From Algoriphagus antarcticus (GTDB lineage Bacteria > Bacteroidota > Bacteroidia > Cytophagales > Cyclobacteriaceae): a stretch of 64,000 nt of DNA. Both the position numbers and the translations under genes were made by a program. How positions within the stretch are numbered: position 1 is the first letter of the stretch; each line of letters starts with the position of its first letter. This document shows, in pieces, positions 17,303-25,661 of this stretch. The stretch covers positions 40,122 through 104,121 of the forward strand of contig NZ_MSSW01000011.1 in NCBI RefSeq assembly GCF_002150685.1. The letters are read 5' to 3'. The notes beneath the pieces were generated by a model that saw nothing but the letters and a program-made list of their open reading frames with translations, ran no database searches and was not told where the DNA came from.

Positions 17303-17830
17303 ATGATCAAGAAAATTCAAAAAAGTATTGCTGTGAAAGTTATTGCAATCTTATTATTGCTTAATTTCAATGTCGCTACATTGCTAGCCTCTGGCTTTGA
17401 TAAGGTAATTCTTACTGCAGGCTCTGTAATTTCTTTAGAAAATCCTACTGAAATAAATTCTGAAAACCTGTTAGTGGGTCAAAGTATCGATTTCATTGTG
17501 CAAAGTGATGTAAAAGTCGATGGTAAGGTAGTGGTTAATAGAGGATCTATAGCAAATGGAGTAGTCACAAGAGTTCAAAAAGCAAAAGGTCTTGGTAAAG
17601 AAGGTTCTCTCGAAATCGAAATCAAAAGCGTACAGGCAGTTGATGGTACAGAGATTAGATTAACTAGTACTAAGGTTTCTGAAGTAGGTGAAGATAAGCA
17701 AACAACGGCTATCTTATTAGGAGTATTTATCTGTATTTTATTTCTAACAAAGAAGGGCAAAAACGCTGTGGTTCCTAATGGCTTCACTATCGATGGAAGA
17801 GTAGCTTCCAATGTAGAAATAACTGTATAA
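17303..17830 (+). CDS. Exported beta-rich protein of unknown function, partner of the yidD-like gene
   Basis: A 175-residue protein with a signal peptide (hydrophobic stretch VKVIAILLLLNFNVATLLAS). The middle is beta-rich and follows a pattern seen in many uncharacterised exported proteins: VGQSIDFIVQSDVKVDGKVVVNRGSIANGVV, then GLGKEGSLEIEIKSVQAVDGTEI. A short membrane-like segment (TAILLGVFICILFL) and KGKNAVVPNGFTIDG end it. I know no function for the family. It follows the YidD-like gene by 18 bases, shares its AT-rich composition and ends in a strong terminator, so the two form a small operon. Confidence 0.7.
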   Translation: MIKKIQKSIAVKVIAILLLLNFNVATLLASGFDKVILTAGSVISLENPTEINSENLLVGQSIDFIVQSDVKVDGKVVVNRGSIANGVVTRVQKAKGLGKEGSLEIEIKSVQAVDGTEIRLTSTKVSEVGEDKQTTAILLGVFICILFLTKKGKNAVVPNGFTIDGRVASNVEITV

Positions 17831-17845
17831 TTTCTCGTTTCAAAT

Positions 17846-17882
17846 AAAAAAGCCTTCTGAATTAATTTCAGAAGGCTTTTTT
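17846..17882 (+). terminator. Rho-independent terminator of the yidD-like operon
   Basis: A perfect 16-base stem (AAAAAAGCCTTCTGAA with its complement) with a 5-base loop and T run, 15 bases after the stop of the gene at 17303. Confidence 0.9.
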
Positions 17883-17947
17883 ATCTTAAATGACGTTGTA
17901 TTTTCTTCGTGTCAATATATAAGTATCGAAATTTTTCTTTGTAGTCT

Positions 17948-18075
17948 AGCCAAAGTGCTCTCCAAACCAAGGAATCATTGCTTCAATCACCTCTGGAGCG
18001 CAAGGAGTGGTGGCATTGCAATCTAGGTAAATGGGTTAATTTCATGTTTTAACAGAATTGGAAGGTACAATTTCC
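17948..18075 (-). pseudogene. Duplicated 5' end of the cysteine desulfurase gene
   Basis: This stretch repeats the first about 95 coding bases of the cysteine desulfurase gene (15988-16084) with few differences and continues into the upstream region (matching to about 16115, more diverged). A one-base insertion after the ATG puts it out of frame. It is in the same orientation as the real gene. Together with the intact copy it brackets the YidD-like/exported-protein operon. Confidence 0.8.
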
Positions 18076-18356
18076 ATAGTATTCAGTAAATGGTTATGAG
18101 GAAGGGGTTGTAAGACCGTTGACCGATTTTACACCCTAGATCAATTTGAGTCTTTTTTAAGATTTACCATATTTCTAAAGGAAGCGGATAAGCAATTTGG
18201 TTGATCGATTACAAACTACTGTTTAAAGACATTTGAATAAAAATAGAGGATTTCCTTCAATTGGCAGTGACATCTTGTATTAATAGAAATTGAACAGAAG
18301 CTTTCGCATGTCACTCTTACAACTTGAACCTAAACAAGAATTCATTAAATTCAAAC
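18076..18356. other. Spacer before the small hypothetical gene
   Basis: The remainder of the gap between the duplicated cysteine-desulfurase start and the gene at 18357. It is AT-rich, with no frame or repeat I can support. Confidence 0.3.
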
Positions 18357-18701
18357 ATGCAAGAAACCTGGACACTCGAACTATCCAAATCTGAAAAACC
18401 TCTTTCTGATCAAGTCAAGGATCTATTGGTAGAAAATGAGAAAGACTTGGGCATTTTCCTTTCCTACTATTTCAAGAAAGAAGGAGCACTCGCTGAGAAA
18501 GTTAATTTAGGTTCTGTGATCAATTTCGAGGATCAAACTTCAGGAGATTTCAACTTAGAGTTTGACTTGGTTCACTTCAATGCCTGTCTGGCTATAAACG
18601 AGCAAAAGCGGGATACGATGAAAATCACCTTCGAGATTGAAGATGAAAAACTGAATCTTAAAGGCCCCTATTGGCCTGAAAGAGAGATGGATGAAATTTA
18701 G
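18357..18701 (+). CDS. Small hypothetical protein (114 aa)
   Basis: Family not recognised. I start it at the ATG at 18357 (MQETWTLELSKSEK); a TTG 33 bases earlier keeps the frame open but gives a low-complexity extension. The product is acidic and soluble, with no signal peptide. It has a helical first half and a beta-rich second half (FNLEFDLVHFNACLAI, DTMKITFEIEDEKLNLKG), which suggests a small folded domain. It faces the molybdenum hydroxylase genes, and both share the hairpin at 18843-18876. Confidence 0.55.
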   Translation: MQETWTLELSKSEKPLSDQVKDLLVENEKDLGIFLSYYFKKEGALAEKVNLGSVINFEDQTSGDFNLEFDLVHFNACLAINEQKRDTMKITFEIEDEKLNLKGPYWPEREMDEI

Positions 18702-18842
18702 ATTATAGTGTAAAGTAGCTAGTAGCAAGACATTAGTATAAAGATTTAAGTAACTAAACTTGAGACATCAGAAATAAGAACCAAGAGTTGAAAATCAAGA
18801 GCTAGGAAATACGGTTGACAAATAACGACTAGCTTATCGCAC

Positions 18843-18876
18843 AAAAGCACTTCCATATGTTTCTGGAAGTGCTTTT
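18843..18876. terminator. Bidirectional hairpin terminator
   Basis: A perfect 13-base stem, AAAAGCACTTCCA with its complement, around an 8-base loop. A and T tracts on both sides allow it to end the small gene on the plus strand and the hydroxylase operon on the minus strand. Confidence 0.85.
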
Positions 18877-18945
18877 ACTTGACTCTTGGATCTAATAACT
18901 ATCGTATAGTTTCTTGATACTTATGTCTAAAGTCTATCTACTTTT

Positions 18946-21111
18946 CTACGCTCTCTTTATCTTCAAATTAATATCCTGAAACTCTGTCTGGTCAATAAAT
19001 GGCTGACTTCGCAGTCTTCGTTGTGTTGCGCTGAAAATAGCATTTGCGATAGCTCCACCAGTCGGTGGTAGGCAAGGCTCACCCAACCCCGTAGGATCAT
19101 AGCCGCTATCCAAATAATAAGTATCTACCTCGGGCACTTCCTTCATACGGATTAAGCGATACTTGTCGAAGTTTGTTTGCGTTGGCAATCCACCTTCAAA
19201 AGTGAGGTTGCCAAACATCGCGTGACCCATACCATCTACCACTCCACCACGCACTTGGTGATTGGCTCCTGTTGGGTTTACAACCATTCCACAATCAGTC
19301 ACCACATGAATTTTCTTTAAAGTAGGAGTTCCGTTTTCCATTTCAATATCAGCTACTTGAGCTACATAGGTTCTATGAGAGAAATAAACAGAAATACCCT
19401 GTTTAACATTCGATTTTTTTCCCCAGTTTGATTTCTCAGCCGCGGTTTTTGTCACAGCGATCATACGATCTACGTTATATTGTAGCTCACCTCCTACTGG
19501 ATTCGCTTTGGCTTTTTCATAGAGTTCAAGCCTGAATTCAACCGGATCTTTTTTCGCAGCTGTTGCTACTTCATCCAGAAAAGACTGCTCAGCATAAGCT
19601 AGAAAATTGGTAATCGGTGCTCGCCACGCATTAGTAGTAATGGATGATTCATAATTAATATTTTCGATCAACACATTATCCACTGCTCCGGCTGGGAAAT
19701 TATTCTCTCGAGTGCTGTTACCTGCATTCATCCCCACACCACGCAGTTTGTAGCCTGTCATATTGCCATCAGCATCCAGAGCCGCTTCAAATCTATAGCG
19801 AACAGCTGGACGATAAGCTCCGCCAGTTAGATCATCTTCTCTACTCCAAGTCAGCTTCACAGGTGCGTTCATCATTTTGGAAACATGAACAGCTTCTGCC
19901 ACATAATCTGCACGAAGTCTTCGTCCAAAACCTCCTCCCAATCGAGTGATTTCTACCGTGATATTCTCAGGAGCAATTCCCGATACCTCTGCTGCAGTCT
20001 TTCTTGCGCTTTCAGGAGTTTGTGTCGGACCGACTAATTCAACTGAATTTTCCTTGACATGAGCAAAGAAATTCATTGGCTCCATAGGAGAATGCGAAAG
20101 GAAAGGACATTGGTATTCCGCAGTTACGACTTGAGCTGCGTTTTTAAAAGCAGCTTTCACATTGCCATCTTCCCGTTTTACTTCAGTTTTTCCGTTAGCA
20201 AGTAAATCTTTGAATATCTGATCGTGATCAGAAGAGCTTTCCACTTTTCCATCAGCTTCGTATTCTACTTTCAGAAGTTTCTTGGCTTTCATGAGTGGCC
20301 ATGTGGAAGTTCCCACCACGGCTACACTGTTTTCAAAAGTCACCACATCTTTGACTCCTGCTACATTTCTGGCGGCAGCATCGTCGATAGATTTTATTTT
20401 CATCCCAAAAGGAGCACGCTGAATCATCGCATGAAGCATTCCTTCACGGTAAAAATCCAAACCAAAAAGTGGCTTTCCTGTAAAAATAGCTCCGTTATCT
20501 ACATTCTTTACGGGTGTACCAATGATCTTAAAATCCTTTTTATCCTTTAAAGTAATCTCTTCCGGAGCGGTCAAAAGTGCTGCATCATTGGCAACTTCTC
20601 CATAACCGATTTTCTTTCCGCTGGATTTGTGATAAATCACTCCTTCGGAAGTTGTCAACTCCTCGGCAGAAACCTCCCATTTCTTTGCCGCAGCAGCTAC
20701 TAGAAGATGCTTTGCTGTAGCTCCTGCTTTGCGCAAGCGCTCCCAAGAGTGCGGCATTGCTCCAGAACCACCGGTCAGCTGACGTTCGAACTTGTCTGTA
20801 TCCAAATTTGCCTGAAGAACTCTGACTTTTTTCCAATCGGCATCCAATTCTTCAGCTACCACCATTGGGAATGAAGTCTTGATATTTTGTCCCAATTCAG
20901 GATTAGGTGAGTATATCACGATGTCGCCTGTGGGTGAAATGGATAGGAATGCGTTGAAATTCTTGGCTTGACCCAAAATCTCCTCGGTACTTAGCACTTC
21001 CATTTTTGGCGAGTCGCAACTCATCCAATTGAAGCCAATAAATAATCCTCCAGCCGTGGTTCCGGCGATTTTCAGAAAATCTCTTCGATTTGTTTTTGTG
21101 AGTGTTGCCAT
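18946..21111 (-). CDS. Molybdopterin-binding subunit of an IorB-type molybdenum hydroxylase
   Basis: A 721-residue large subunit of the xanthine dehydrogenase superfamily, close to isoquinoline 1-oxidoreductase beta subunit (IorB). A twin-arginine signal starts it (NRRDFLKIAGTTAGG, RR at 9-10), so the holoenzyme is exported folded to the periplasm. LGGGFGRRLRAD and NAWRAPITN mark cofactor contacts, and the catalytic glutamate is in GLGEPCLPPTGGAIANAIF (Glu678). These enzymes hydroxylate N-heterocycles or aldehydes using a cytosine-dinucleotide molybdenum cofactor; the true substrate is unknown. It lies two bases after the [2Fe-2S] subunit gene. Electron acceptors are probably cytochromes encoded elsewhere. 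Confidence 0.92.
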   Translation of the reverse strand: MATLTKTNRRDFLKIAGTTAGGLFIGFNWMSCDSPKMEVLSTEEILGQAKNFNAFLSISPTGDIVIYSPNPELGQNIKTSFPMVVAEELDADWKKVRVLQANLDTDKFERQLTGGSGAMPHSWERLRKAGATAKHLLVAAAAKKWEVSAEELTTSEGVIYHKSSGKKIGYGEVANDAALLTAPEEITLKDKKDFKIIGTPVKNVDNGAIFTGKPLFGLDFYREGMLHAMIQRAPFGMKIKSIDDAAARNVAGVKDVVTFENSVAVVGTSTWPLMKAKKLLKVEYEADGKVESSSDHDQIFKDLLANGKTEVKREDGNVKAAFKNAAQVVTAEYQCPFLSHSPMEPMNFFAHVKENSVELVGPTQTPESARKTAAEVSGIAPENITVEITRLGGGFGRRLRADYVAEAVHVSKMMNAPVKLTWSREDDLTGGAYRPAVRYRFEAALDADGNMTGYKLRGVGMNAGNSTRENNFPAGAVDNVLIENINYESSITTNAWRAPITNFLAYAEQSFLDEVATAAKKDPVEFRLELYEKAKANPVGGELQYNVDRMIAVTKTAAEKSNWGKKSNVKQGISVYFSHRTYVAQVADIEMENGTPTLKKIHVVTDCGMVVNPTGANHQVRGGVVDGMGHAMFGNLTFEGGLPTQTNFDKYRLIRMKEVPEVDTYYLDSGYDPTGLGEPCLPPTGGAIANAIFSATQRRLRSQPFIDQTEFQDINLKIKRA

Positions 21112-21113
21112 GA

Positions 21114-21572
21114 TTATTTGGAGTTTGCAGCCATCGCAACGGCCTCTCTGATTTTATGATAAGTACCACATCGACAGATGTTTTTGTTCATTGCTTCATC
21201 TATTTCTTCCATTGAGGGAGCTGAGTTTTTATTTAGAAAAGCAGAAGCATTCATGATCTGACCAGCTTGGCAATAGCCGCATTGGGCTACATCCACTTCT
21301 GCCCAGGCTTTCTGCACCGGATGATCACCATCTTCTGAAAGTCCTTCGATCGTGGTTATCTCATCCTCAGTCAGACTTGCTGCTGGGGTAATGCAAGAAA
21401 ACATCGCTTCTCCATTTCTATGAACCGTGCATGCGCCGCATTGCGCGATGCCACATGAATACTTTGTTCCGACTAATCCAAGATGATCTCGAAGTACCCA
21501 AAGTAGTGGGGTATCTTCTTCTACATCAACCGAATGAGCTTTACCGTTGATTTTAAGATTTATAAGTGCCAT
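21114..21572 (-). CDS. (2Fe-2S)-binding subunit of the molybdenum hydroxylase (IorA-type)
   Basis: A 152-residue small subunit carrying two [2Fe-2S] clusters. The plant-ferredoxin-type cluster uses Cys40, Cys45, Cys48 and Cys60 (CGIAQCGACTVH); the second uses Cys98, Cys101, Cys133 and Cys135 (QCGYCQAGQ and NICRCGTY). It passes electrons from the molybdenum site of the large subunit onward. It has no signal peptide, as is usual, and would ride out with the Tat-tagged partner. It is the first gene of the two-gene operon. No FAD subunit is present, which agrees with the Ior type rather than a three-subunit xanthine dehydrogenase. Confidence 0.93.
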   Translation of the reverse strand: MALINLKINGKAHSVDVEEDTPLLWVLRDHLGLVGTKYSCGIAQCGACTVHRNGEAMFSCITPAASLTEDEITTIEGLSEDGDHPVQKAWAEVDVAQCGYCQAGQIMNASAFLNKNSAPSMEEIDEAMNKNICRCGTYHKIREAVAMAANSK

Positions 21573-21857
21573 AGGTTATTGATTAAATTTATCCGTTTAA
21601 GATAAAGAAAATCAGATAAGTAGAGAAACCGATTATAAAAATTAGGGTTGTTTGGAATCAATTTAACTCCTACTCTGGCGCAAAAGCGCAGATATCTCTC
21701 ATCGCATCTTTGTGATTTTCTTTGCGTCCTCTGAGTCTTTGCTGTAAAATAGGCTAATCACGGGAATCAATGTGGTTATTTTCTTGATTTTTGCACCTTT
21801 TGCATAGTATCTCAGTTCAACACCAATAGTTTGACCCACAGCTTTTATAGCTCACCT

Positions 21858-23030
21858 ATGCTCAAGTTTTTATACAAATCACTGAAATACATAATGATCA
21901 TCATCATTTCAATTATCATCATTATAGTAATTATCGCTACACTTTTTATCACCCTCAGTCCTCAGTTTGGAGGAAGTCCTTCCAAACAGAAATTGGCTCA
22001 ATTCGAGAAACTGGATTACTACGAAGATGGAAAATTCAGCAATCTCATGCCTACCAATATGGATATGGATTTCACTGAAGCGATCAAAATGCTTCCTGAG
22101 TTTTTCAAAAATGATCCAACCCGAAGACCTGATTTTGAATTGCCTATTACGCATAGAGATTCTATGGAGCTGGTCAAAAAAGATCATTCTACCCGTTTGG
22201 TTTGGTTTGGACATTCTACCTTTTTACTACAGATAGATGGGAAAAATATTCTCATTGACCCTATGTTTGGTGAAGTTCCATCCCCTAGCCCACTTTTAGG
22301 TAAGAAGCGTTTTAGCAAGGAATTGCCGATTACCGTTGAGAAACTTCCGCAAATTGATATGATCATCATGTCCCATGATCACTACGATCACCTGGATTAT
22401 GGATCCATTCGTAAGTTGAAGGATAAAACAACGGCTTTTTATATGCCTCTGGGAATGGGAGCGCACTTTGAAGAATGGGGAGTGGATTCTTCCAAAATCC
22501 ATGAATTAGGCTGGTGGGATGAGATTCAAGCTGATGGCTTACTTCTGGCATTAACTCCTGCCCGACATTTTTCCGGTCGTGGATTAAACAACCGCTTTTC
22601 TACGCTTTGGGGTTCTTGGGTGATCCGTGGCGAAAGTGACAACATCTACTTCAGTGGTGACAGTGGCTACGGTCCACACTTTAAGCAAATCGGAGAGAAA
22701 TATGGCCCTTTTAATTTTGCCATGATGGAATGCGGTCAATACAATGAGCGCTGGACTGATATACATATGGTGCCTGAGGAAACTGCACAAGCTGCACAAG
22801 ACCTTCAGGCAAAAACTTTCATGCCTATTCATTGGGCAGCATTTACGCTGGCAATGCACTCTTGGACAGATCCGGTAGAACGGGTGATAGCAAAATCTAA
22901 GGAAATAAACCAACCTGTTTTTGTCCCTGAGATCGGTGAATTCATCGAGTTGGATAAAAATCTCGTGACAGGCCGTCAGTGGTGGTTAGAGCCATCTTCG
23001 CCGTCTATCCAAATGATTTCCAAACAGTAG
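21858..23030 (+). CDS. MBL-fold metallohydrolase (NAPE-phospholipase D / UlaG-like)
   Basis: A 390-residue protein starting at the ATG at 21858; a TTG 27 bases earlier gives a poor extension. An N-terminal membrane anchor (about 9-30, Ile-rich) is followed by a metallo-beta-lactamase fold: WFGHSTFLLQIDGKNILIDPMFG, then the zinc motif HDHYDH (H173-H178), TPARHFSGRG, YFSGDSGYG and MPIHWAAF. This layout matches bacterial relatives of NAPE-hydrolysing phospholipase D, whose physiological substrate is unclear, although phospholipid is plausible for an inner-membrane-anchored enzyme. It is divergent from the hydroxylase operon. Confidence 0.88.
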   Translation: MLKFLYKSLKYIMIIIISIIIIIVIIATLFITLSPQFGGSPSKQKLAQFEKLDYYEDGKFSNLMPTNMDMDFTEAIKMLPEFFKNDPTRRPDFELPITHRDSMELVKKDHSTRLVWFGHSTFLLQIDGKNILIDPMFGEVPSPSPLLGKKRFSKELPITVEKLPQIDMIIMSHDHYDHLDYGSIRKLKDKTTAFYMPLGMGAHFEEWGVDSSKIHELGWWDEIQADGLLLALTPARHFSGRGLNNRFSTLWGSWVIRGESDNIYFSGDSGYGPHFKQIGEKYGPFNFAMMECGQYNERWTDIHMVPEETAQAAQDLQAKTFMPIHWAAFTLAMHSWTDPVERVIAKSKEINQPVFVPEIGEFIELDKNLVTGRQWWLEPSSPSIQMISKQ

Positions 23031-23337
23031 AAACCAAAATATCAAGGATTTCCACCCCTTTTCCCTAATACTAAAACAGATTCTATTGAAATCACTTTAC
23101 GGGAATGGGAATGTTTTGAGGCATTTTTCCTAATTTGACATTCTGAAATCAATGAATATTTGCTTTTCTGCCACTAATAGAAAATGAACAAACTAGGATT
23201 CGCTTAACGCTAGCGAAATGGGTTTATCGGTCTTCCGTCATCGGTCTTCCAGCTCAGGTCCAAGTTTATAATCTATTACATAGTAGACTACCAGATAATC
23301 ACTTTAAAATTAATTTTTAAACAACCTAAAAAAACCT
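23031..23337. repeat. Spacer with GGTCTTC-type dispersed repeat
   Basis: At 23228-23253 the stretch contains two copies of ATCGGTCTTCC separated by GTC (TCGGTCTTCCGTCATCGG, then TCTTCCA). It belongs to the same family as sequences at about 24497-24648, 25543-25569, 32012-32034, 32169-32196, 55508-55521 and 63954-63971. No gene is visible. Confidence 0.5.
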
Positions 23338-24486
23338 ATGCCCCAGACTATCAAAGCTGCCATCGTGGGAACCGGATTTATCGGACCAGCTCATTTAGAA
23401 GCACTACGAAGAATTCCTTACGTTCTAGTGACAGGCCTTGTGGAAGTAAACCAGGAAGTGGCAGATGCCAAAGCCGCTGAGCTTGGAATCCCAAATGCCT
23501 ATACGTTTGAAAATATGCTGAAGGATGACAGCATCGACGTAGTACACATTTGTACGCCTAATTTCCTTCATTTTCCGCAGGCAAAAGCCTGTATGCTAGC
23601 TGATAAGCACGTCGTGTGTGAGAAGCCTTTATCAGTGACAGTAGAAGAAGCTGAAGAGCTTGTTTCTTTGGCAAAAGAAAAAGGATTGATTAATGCCGTT
23701 CACTTCAATCTTCGCTATTATCCTATGGTTCGCCAGATGAAAGTGATGCGTGAGAAAGGCGAATTGGGAGAAGTATATTCCGTAATGGGTTCTTACCTAC
23801 AGGATTGGCTTTTCTTCAAAACTGACTACAGCTGGAGATTGGACCCGAAGCAATCTGGTGGATCAAGAGCAGTAGCTGATATAGGTTCTCACCTGTTGGA
23901 CATGACCGAATATGTGACTGGTCTGAAGATCATCGCTGTTATGGCTGATTTCTCGACCGTCTATCCTACCCGATTGAAGCCTTTGAAAGCAGTAGAATCT
24001 TTCTCTGGGAAAAAGCTGGATCCATCAGATTACCAGGAATATGATGTGACTTCGGAAGATTATGCGACTATTCTCCTTCGATTTGACAATGGACGTACAG
24101 GTTCAATCACCGTCAGCCAAATCAATGCAGGACGAAAAAACCGTCTGAACATCGAGGTCTCCGGTTCTAAGTCCAGCTTTGAATTCAATGCCGAGAAGCC
24201 TAATGAACTTTGGATCGGTAAGAGAGAAACTGCCAATTCCATTTTGATGAAAGATCCAGCGTTGGTGGATGAAGGAGCACGTTCTTTGGTAAGCTTCCCA
24301 GGAGGTCACCAAGAAGGCTTTCCAGACACTTCCAAGCAGCTTTTCAAGGAAGTGTATGCAGCAGTGAGAGAAGGCAAGCAGCCTGAGTCTCCTACTTTCC
24401 CAACTTTTGCCGACGGCCTGAGAGAGTTGATCATCGGTGATGCGATTGTGGAAAGTAATGCGAATGAAGCTTGGGTGAAGATTTAG
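23338..24486 (+). CDS. Gfo/Idh/MocA family oxidoreductase
   Basis: A 382-residue NAD(P)-dependent sugar oxidoreductase. The Rossmann motif is GTGFIGPAHLEALRR (11-25), the catalytic lysine is in VVCEKPLSV (E95-K96-P97), and the C-terminal beta-sheet domain carries DIGSHLLDMTEYVTG with the conserved histidine. There is no signal peptide or Tat motif, so it is cytoplasmic. Family members oxidise or reduce sugars, inositols or sugar acids at one carbon. The substrate is not deducible, since the gene stands alone apart from a same-strand DUF2911 gene 227 bases downstream. Confidence 0.9.
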   Translation: MPQTIKAAIVGTGFIGPAHLEALRRIPYVLVTGLVEVNQEVADAKAAELGIPNAYTFENMLKDDSIDVVHICTPNFLHFPQAKACMLADKHVVCEKPLSVTVEEAEELVSLAKEKGLINAVHFNLRYYPMVRQMKVMREKGELGEVYSVMGSYLQDWLFFKTDYSWRLDPKQSGGSRAVADIGSHLLDMTEYVTGLKIIAVMADFSTVYPTRLKPLKAVESFSGKKLDPSDYQEYDVTSEDYATILLRFDNGRTGSITVSQINAGRKNRLNIEVSGSKSSFEFNAEKPNELWIGKRETANSILMKDPALVDEGARSLVSFPGGHQEGFPDTSKQLFKEVYAAVREGKQPESPTFPTFADGLRELIIGDAIVESNANEAWVKI

Positions 24487-24496
24487 GGAAATTGTT

Positions 24497-24648
24497 GGAT
24501 GATGGATGTCAGATGACGGATGTTACATAATTTTCGGCATTTTAACTTTCTTGAATGGTTTAACTTTAATGTTGGTGATAATCTTTTAAGCATGAATTTA
24601 CATCTTAGATAACTGAAGATCCGGCATCGGTCACCTGACATCCTACAT
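24497..24648. repeat. Short inverted-repeat element in spacer
   Basis: GGATGTCAG (24504-24512) and CTGACATCC (24635-24643) form perfect inverted ends. The match extends imperfectly over about 25 bases on each side, ending in GATGACGGATG versus CATCGGTCA. The roughly 100-base centre is AT-rich. The ends share the GATGACCGA/TCGGTCATC core with the dispersed repeats elsewhere in the window. Confidence 0.5.
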
Positions 24649-24713
24649 TATGTTCCTCCCAAAGACTTTCTGTTTTGATAAAAAGTTGTATTTTCAGGTC
24701 AAATCTAAAACCA

Positions 24714-25226
24714 ATGACAATGAATTTTAAAAACACCCTTTTAGCCTTTGCCCTACTTGCATTTGTAGGCTTTGCGGCTAACGCACAAGAGAAAGCTAGC
24801 CCGGCCAAAACTGCAGAAGGAATGGTAGGCGATGCAAAAATCACAATTAATTACAGCAGTCCTGCGGTAAAAGGCCGTACGATCTGGGGAGATTTGGTTC
24901 CTCTGGGCGAAGTATGGAGAGCTGGTGCAGATGAGGCGACTACCTTCACTACTACTAAGGACATCATGGTAGAAGGTAAAAAACTTACTGCCGGAACATA
25001 CGGTTTCTTTATTATCCCTGGCGAAACTAGTTCCACACTCATCTTCAACAAAACTGCAAAGCAGTGGGGAGCATTTGCTTATGATAAAGCTCAAGATGCT
25101 TTGAGAGTTGATGTTCCTTCTGGACAAGGCTCGTCTATGGAAGAGCGTTTGGTTTACGAAGTAAAACCATCCAGCTTCGAAATCAGATGGGAATATGGAA
25201 AAGCATCTGCGAAATTGGGAATGTAA
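24714..25226 (+). CDS. DUF2911 domain-containing exported protein
   Basis: A 170-residue protein beginning at the ATG at 24714 (or two codons later); the open frame from a TTG at 24675 is upstream sequence. A signal peptide (NTLLAFALLAFVGFAANAQ, cut after NAQ) is followed by the DUF2911 domain: ITINYSSPAVKGRTIWGDLVPLGEVWRAGADEATTFTT, LTAGTYGFFIIPGE and WGAFAYD. The domain is widespread in Bacteroidota; no activity is established. It is transcribed alone and ends at a strong hairpin. Confidence 0.9.
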   Translation: MTMNFKNTLLAFALLAFVGFAANAQEKASPAKTAEGMVGDAKITINYSSPAVKGRTIWGDLVPLGEVWRAGADEATTFTTTKDIMVEGKKLTAGTYGFFIIPGETSSTLIFNKTAKQWGAFAYDKAQDALRVDVPSGQGSSMEERLVYEVKPSSFEIRWEYGKASAKLGM

Positions 25227-25245
25227 TCGATTTAAATAAAATATG

Positions 25246-25279
25246 AAAAGCCACAGGGATAGTAATCCTTGTGGCTTTT
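25246..25279 (+). terminator. Rho-independent terminator after the DUF2911 gene
   Basis: A 15-base stem, AAAAGCCACAGGGAT with its complement (one mismatch), a 4-base loop and a T run, 20 bases after the stop codon. Confidence 0.88.
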
Positions 25280-25661
25280 TTGGTTCTAAACTCTTTTGGG
25301 TTTAACCACAGAAATACAAAAGTTTTGCAAAAGTCATGGATTTTCTTTCTCTGGCGAAACTGTACTTCAGCGGATTGAATTAAGTTGTTTGAGTAATAAA
25401 ATCTAATTGATAGAATGGTGTCATTTCCTCCAGATGACTACCTTAGGTTGGAAAGATTGGAAAATGCAGTTTTAGAAATTAATAATTTAATCTGATTATC
25501 CGCAATGATGCCAGTTACCTCTTTTTCTTTGCTAAACTGGCAGGAAGACCGATGACGAGTGACCGAAGTACAGGCAATGCTAGTGTTTACCATATATTAA
25601 GTCGCTTTTTGCCTTTTACTGGTGCAATTGCGGATATACATTTAATTTAATATAAAGATTC
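25280..25661. other. Intergenic stretch with a repeat trace
   Basis: About 380 bases upstream of the quinoprotein gene. It contains GGAAGACCGATGACGAGTGACCG near 25541-25563, an inverted-orientation copy of the GGTCTTC/GATGACCG repeat family, preceded by TTATCCGCAATGATGCCAG-like sequence as in the copy at 32100. No gene is visible. Confidence 0.4.

Noticed and set aside
21573..21857. Promoter candidates (Bacteroidota TTG / TAnnTTTG type) upstream of the MBL gene and other genes
   Set aside because: A TTG with a TAGTATC box near 21788-21815 was the best case, but only partly fits the consensus; none was convincing enough to annotate.
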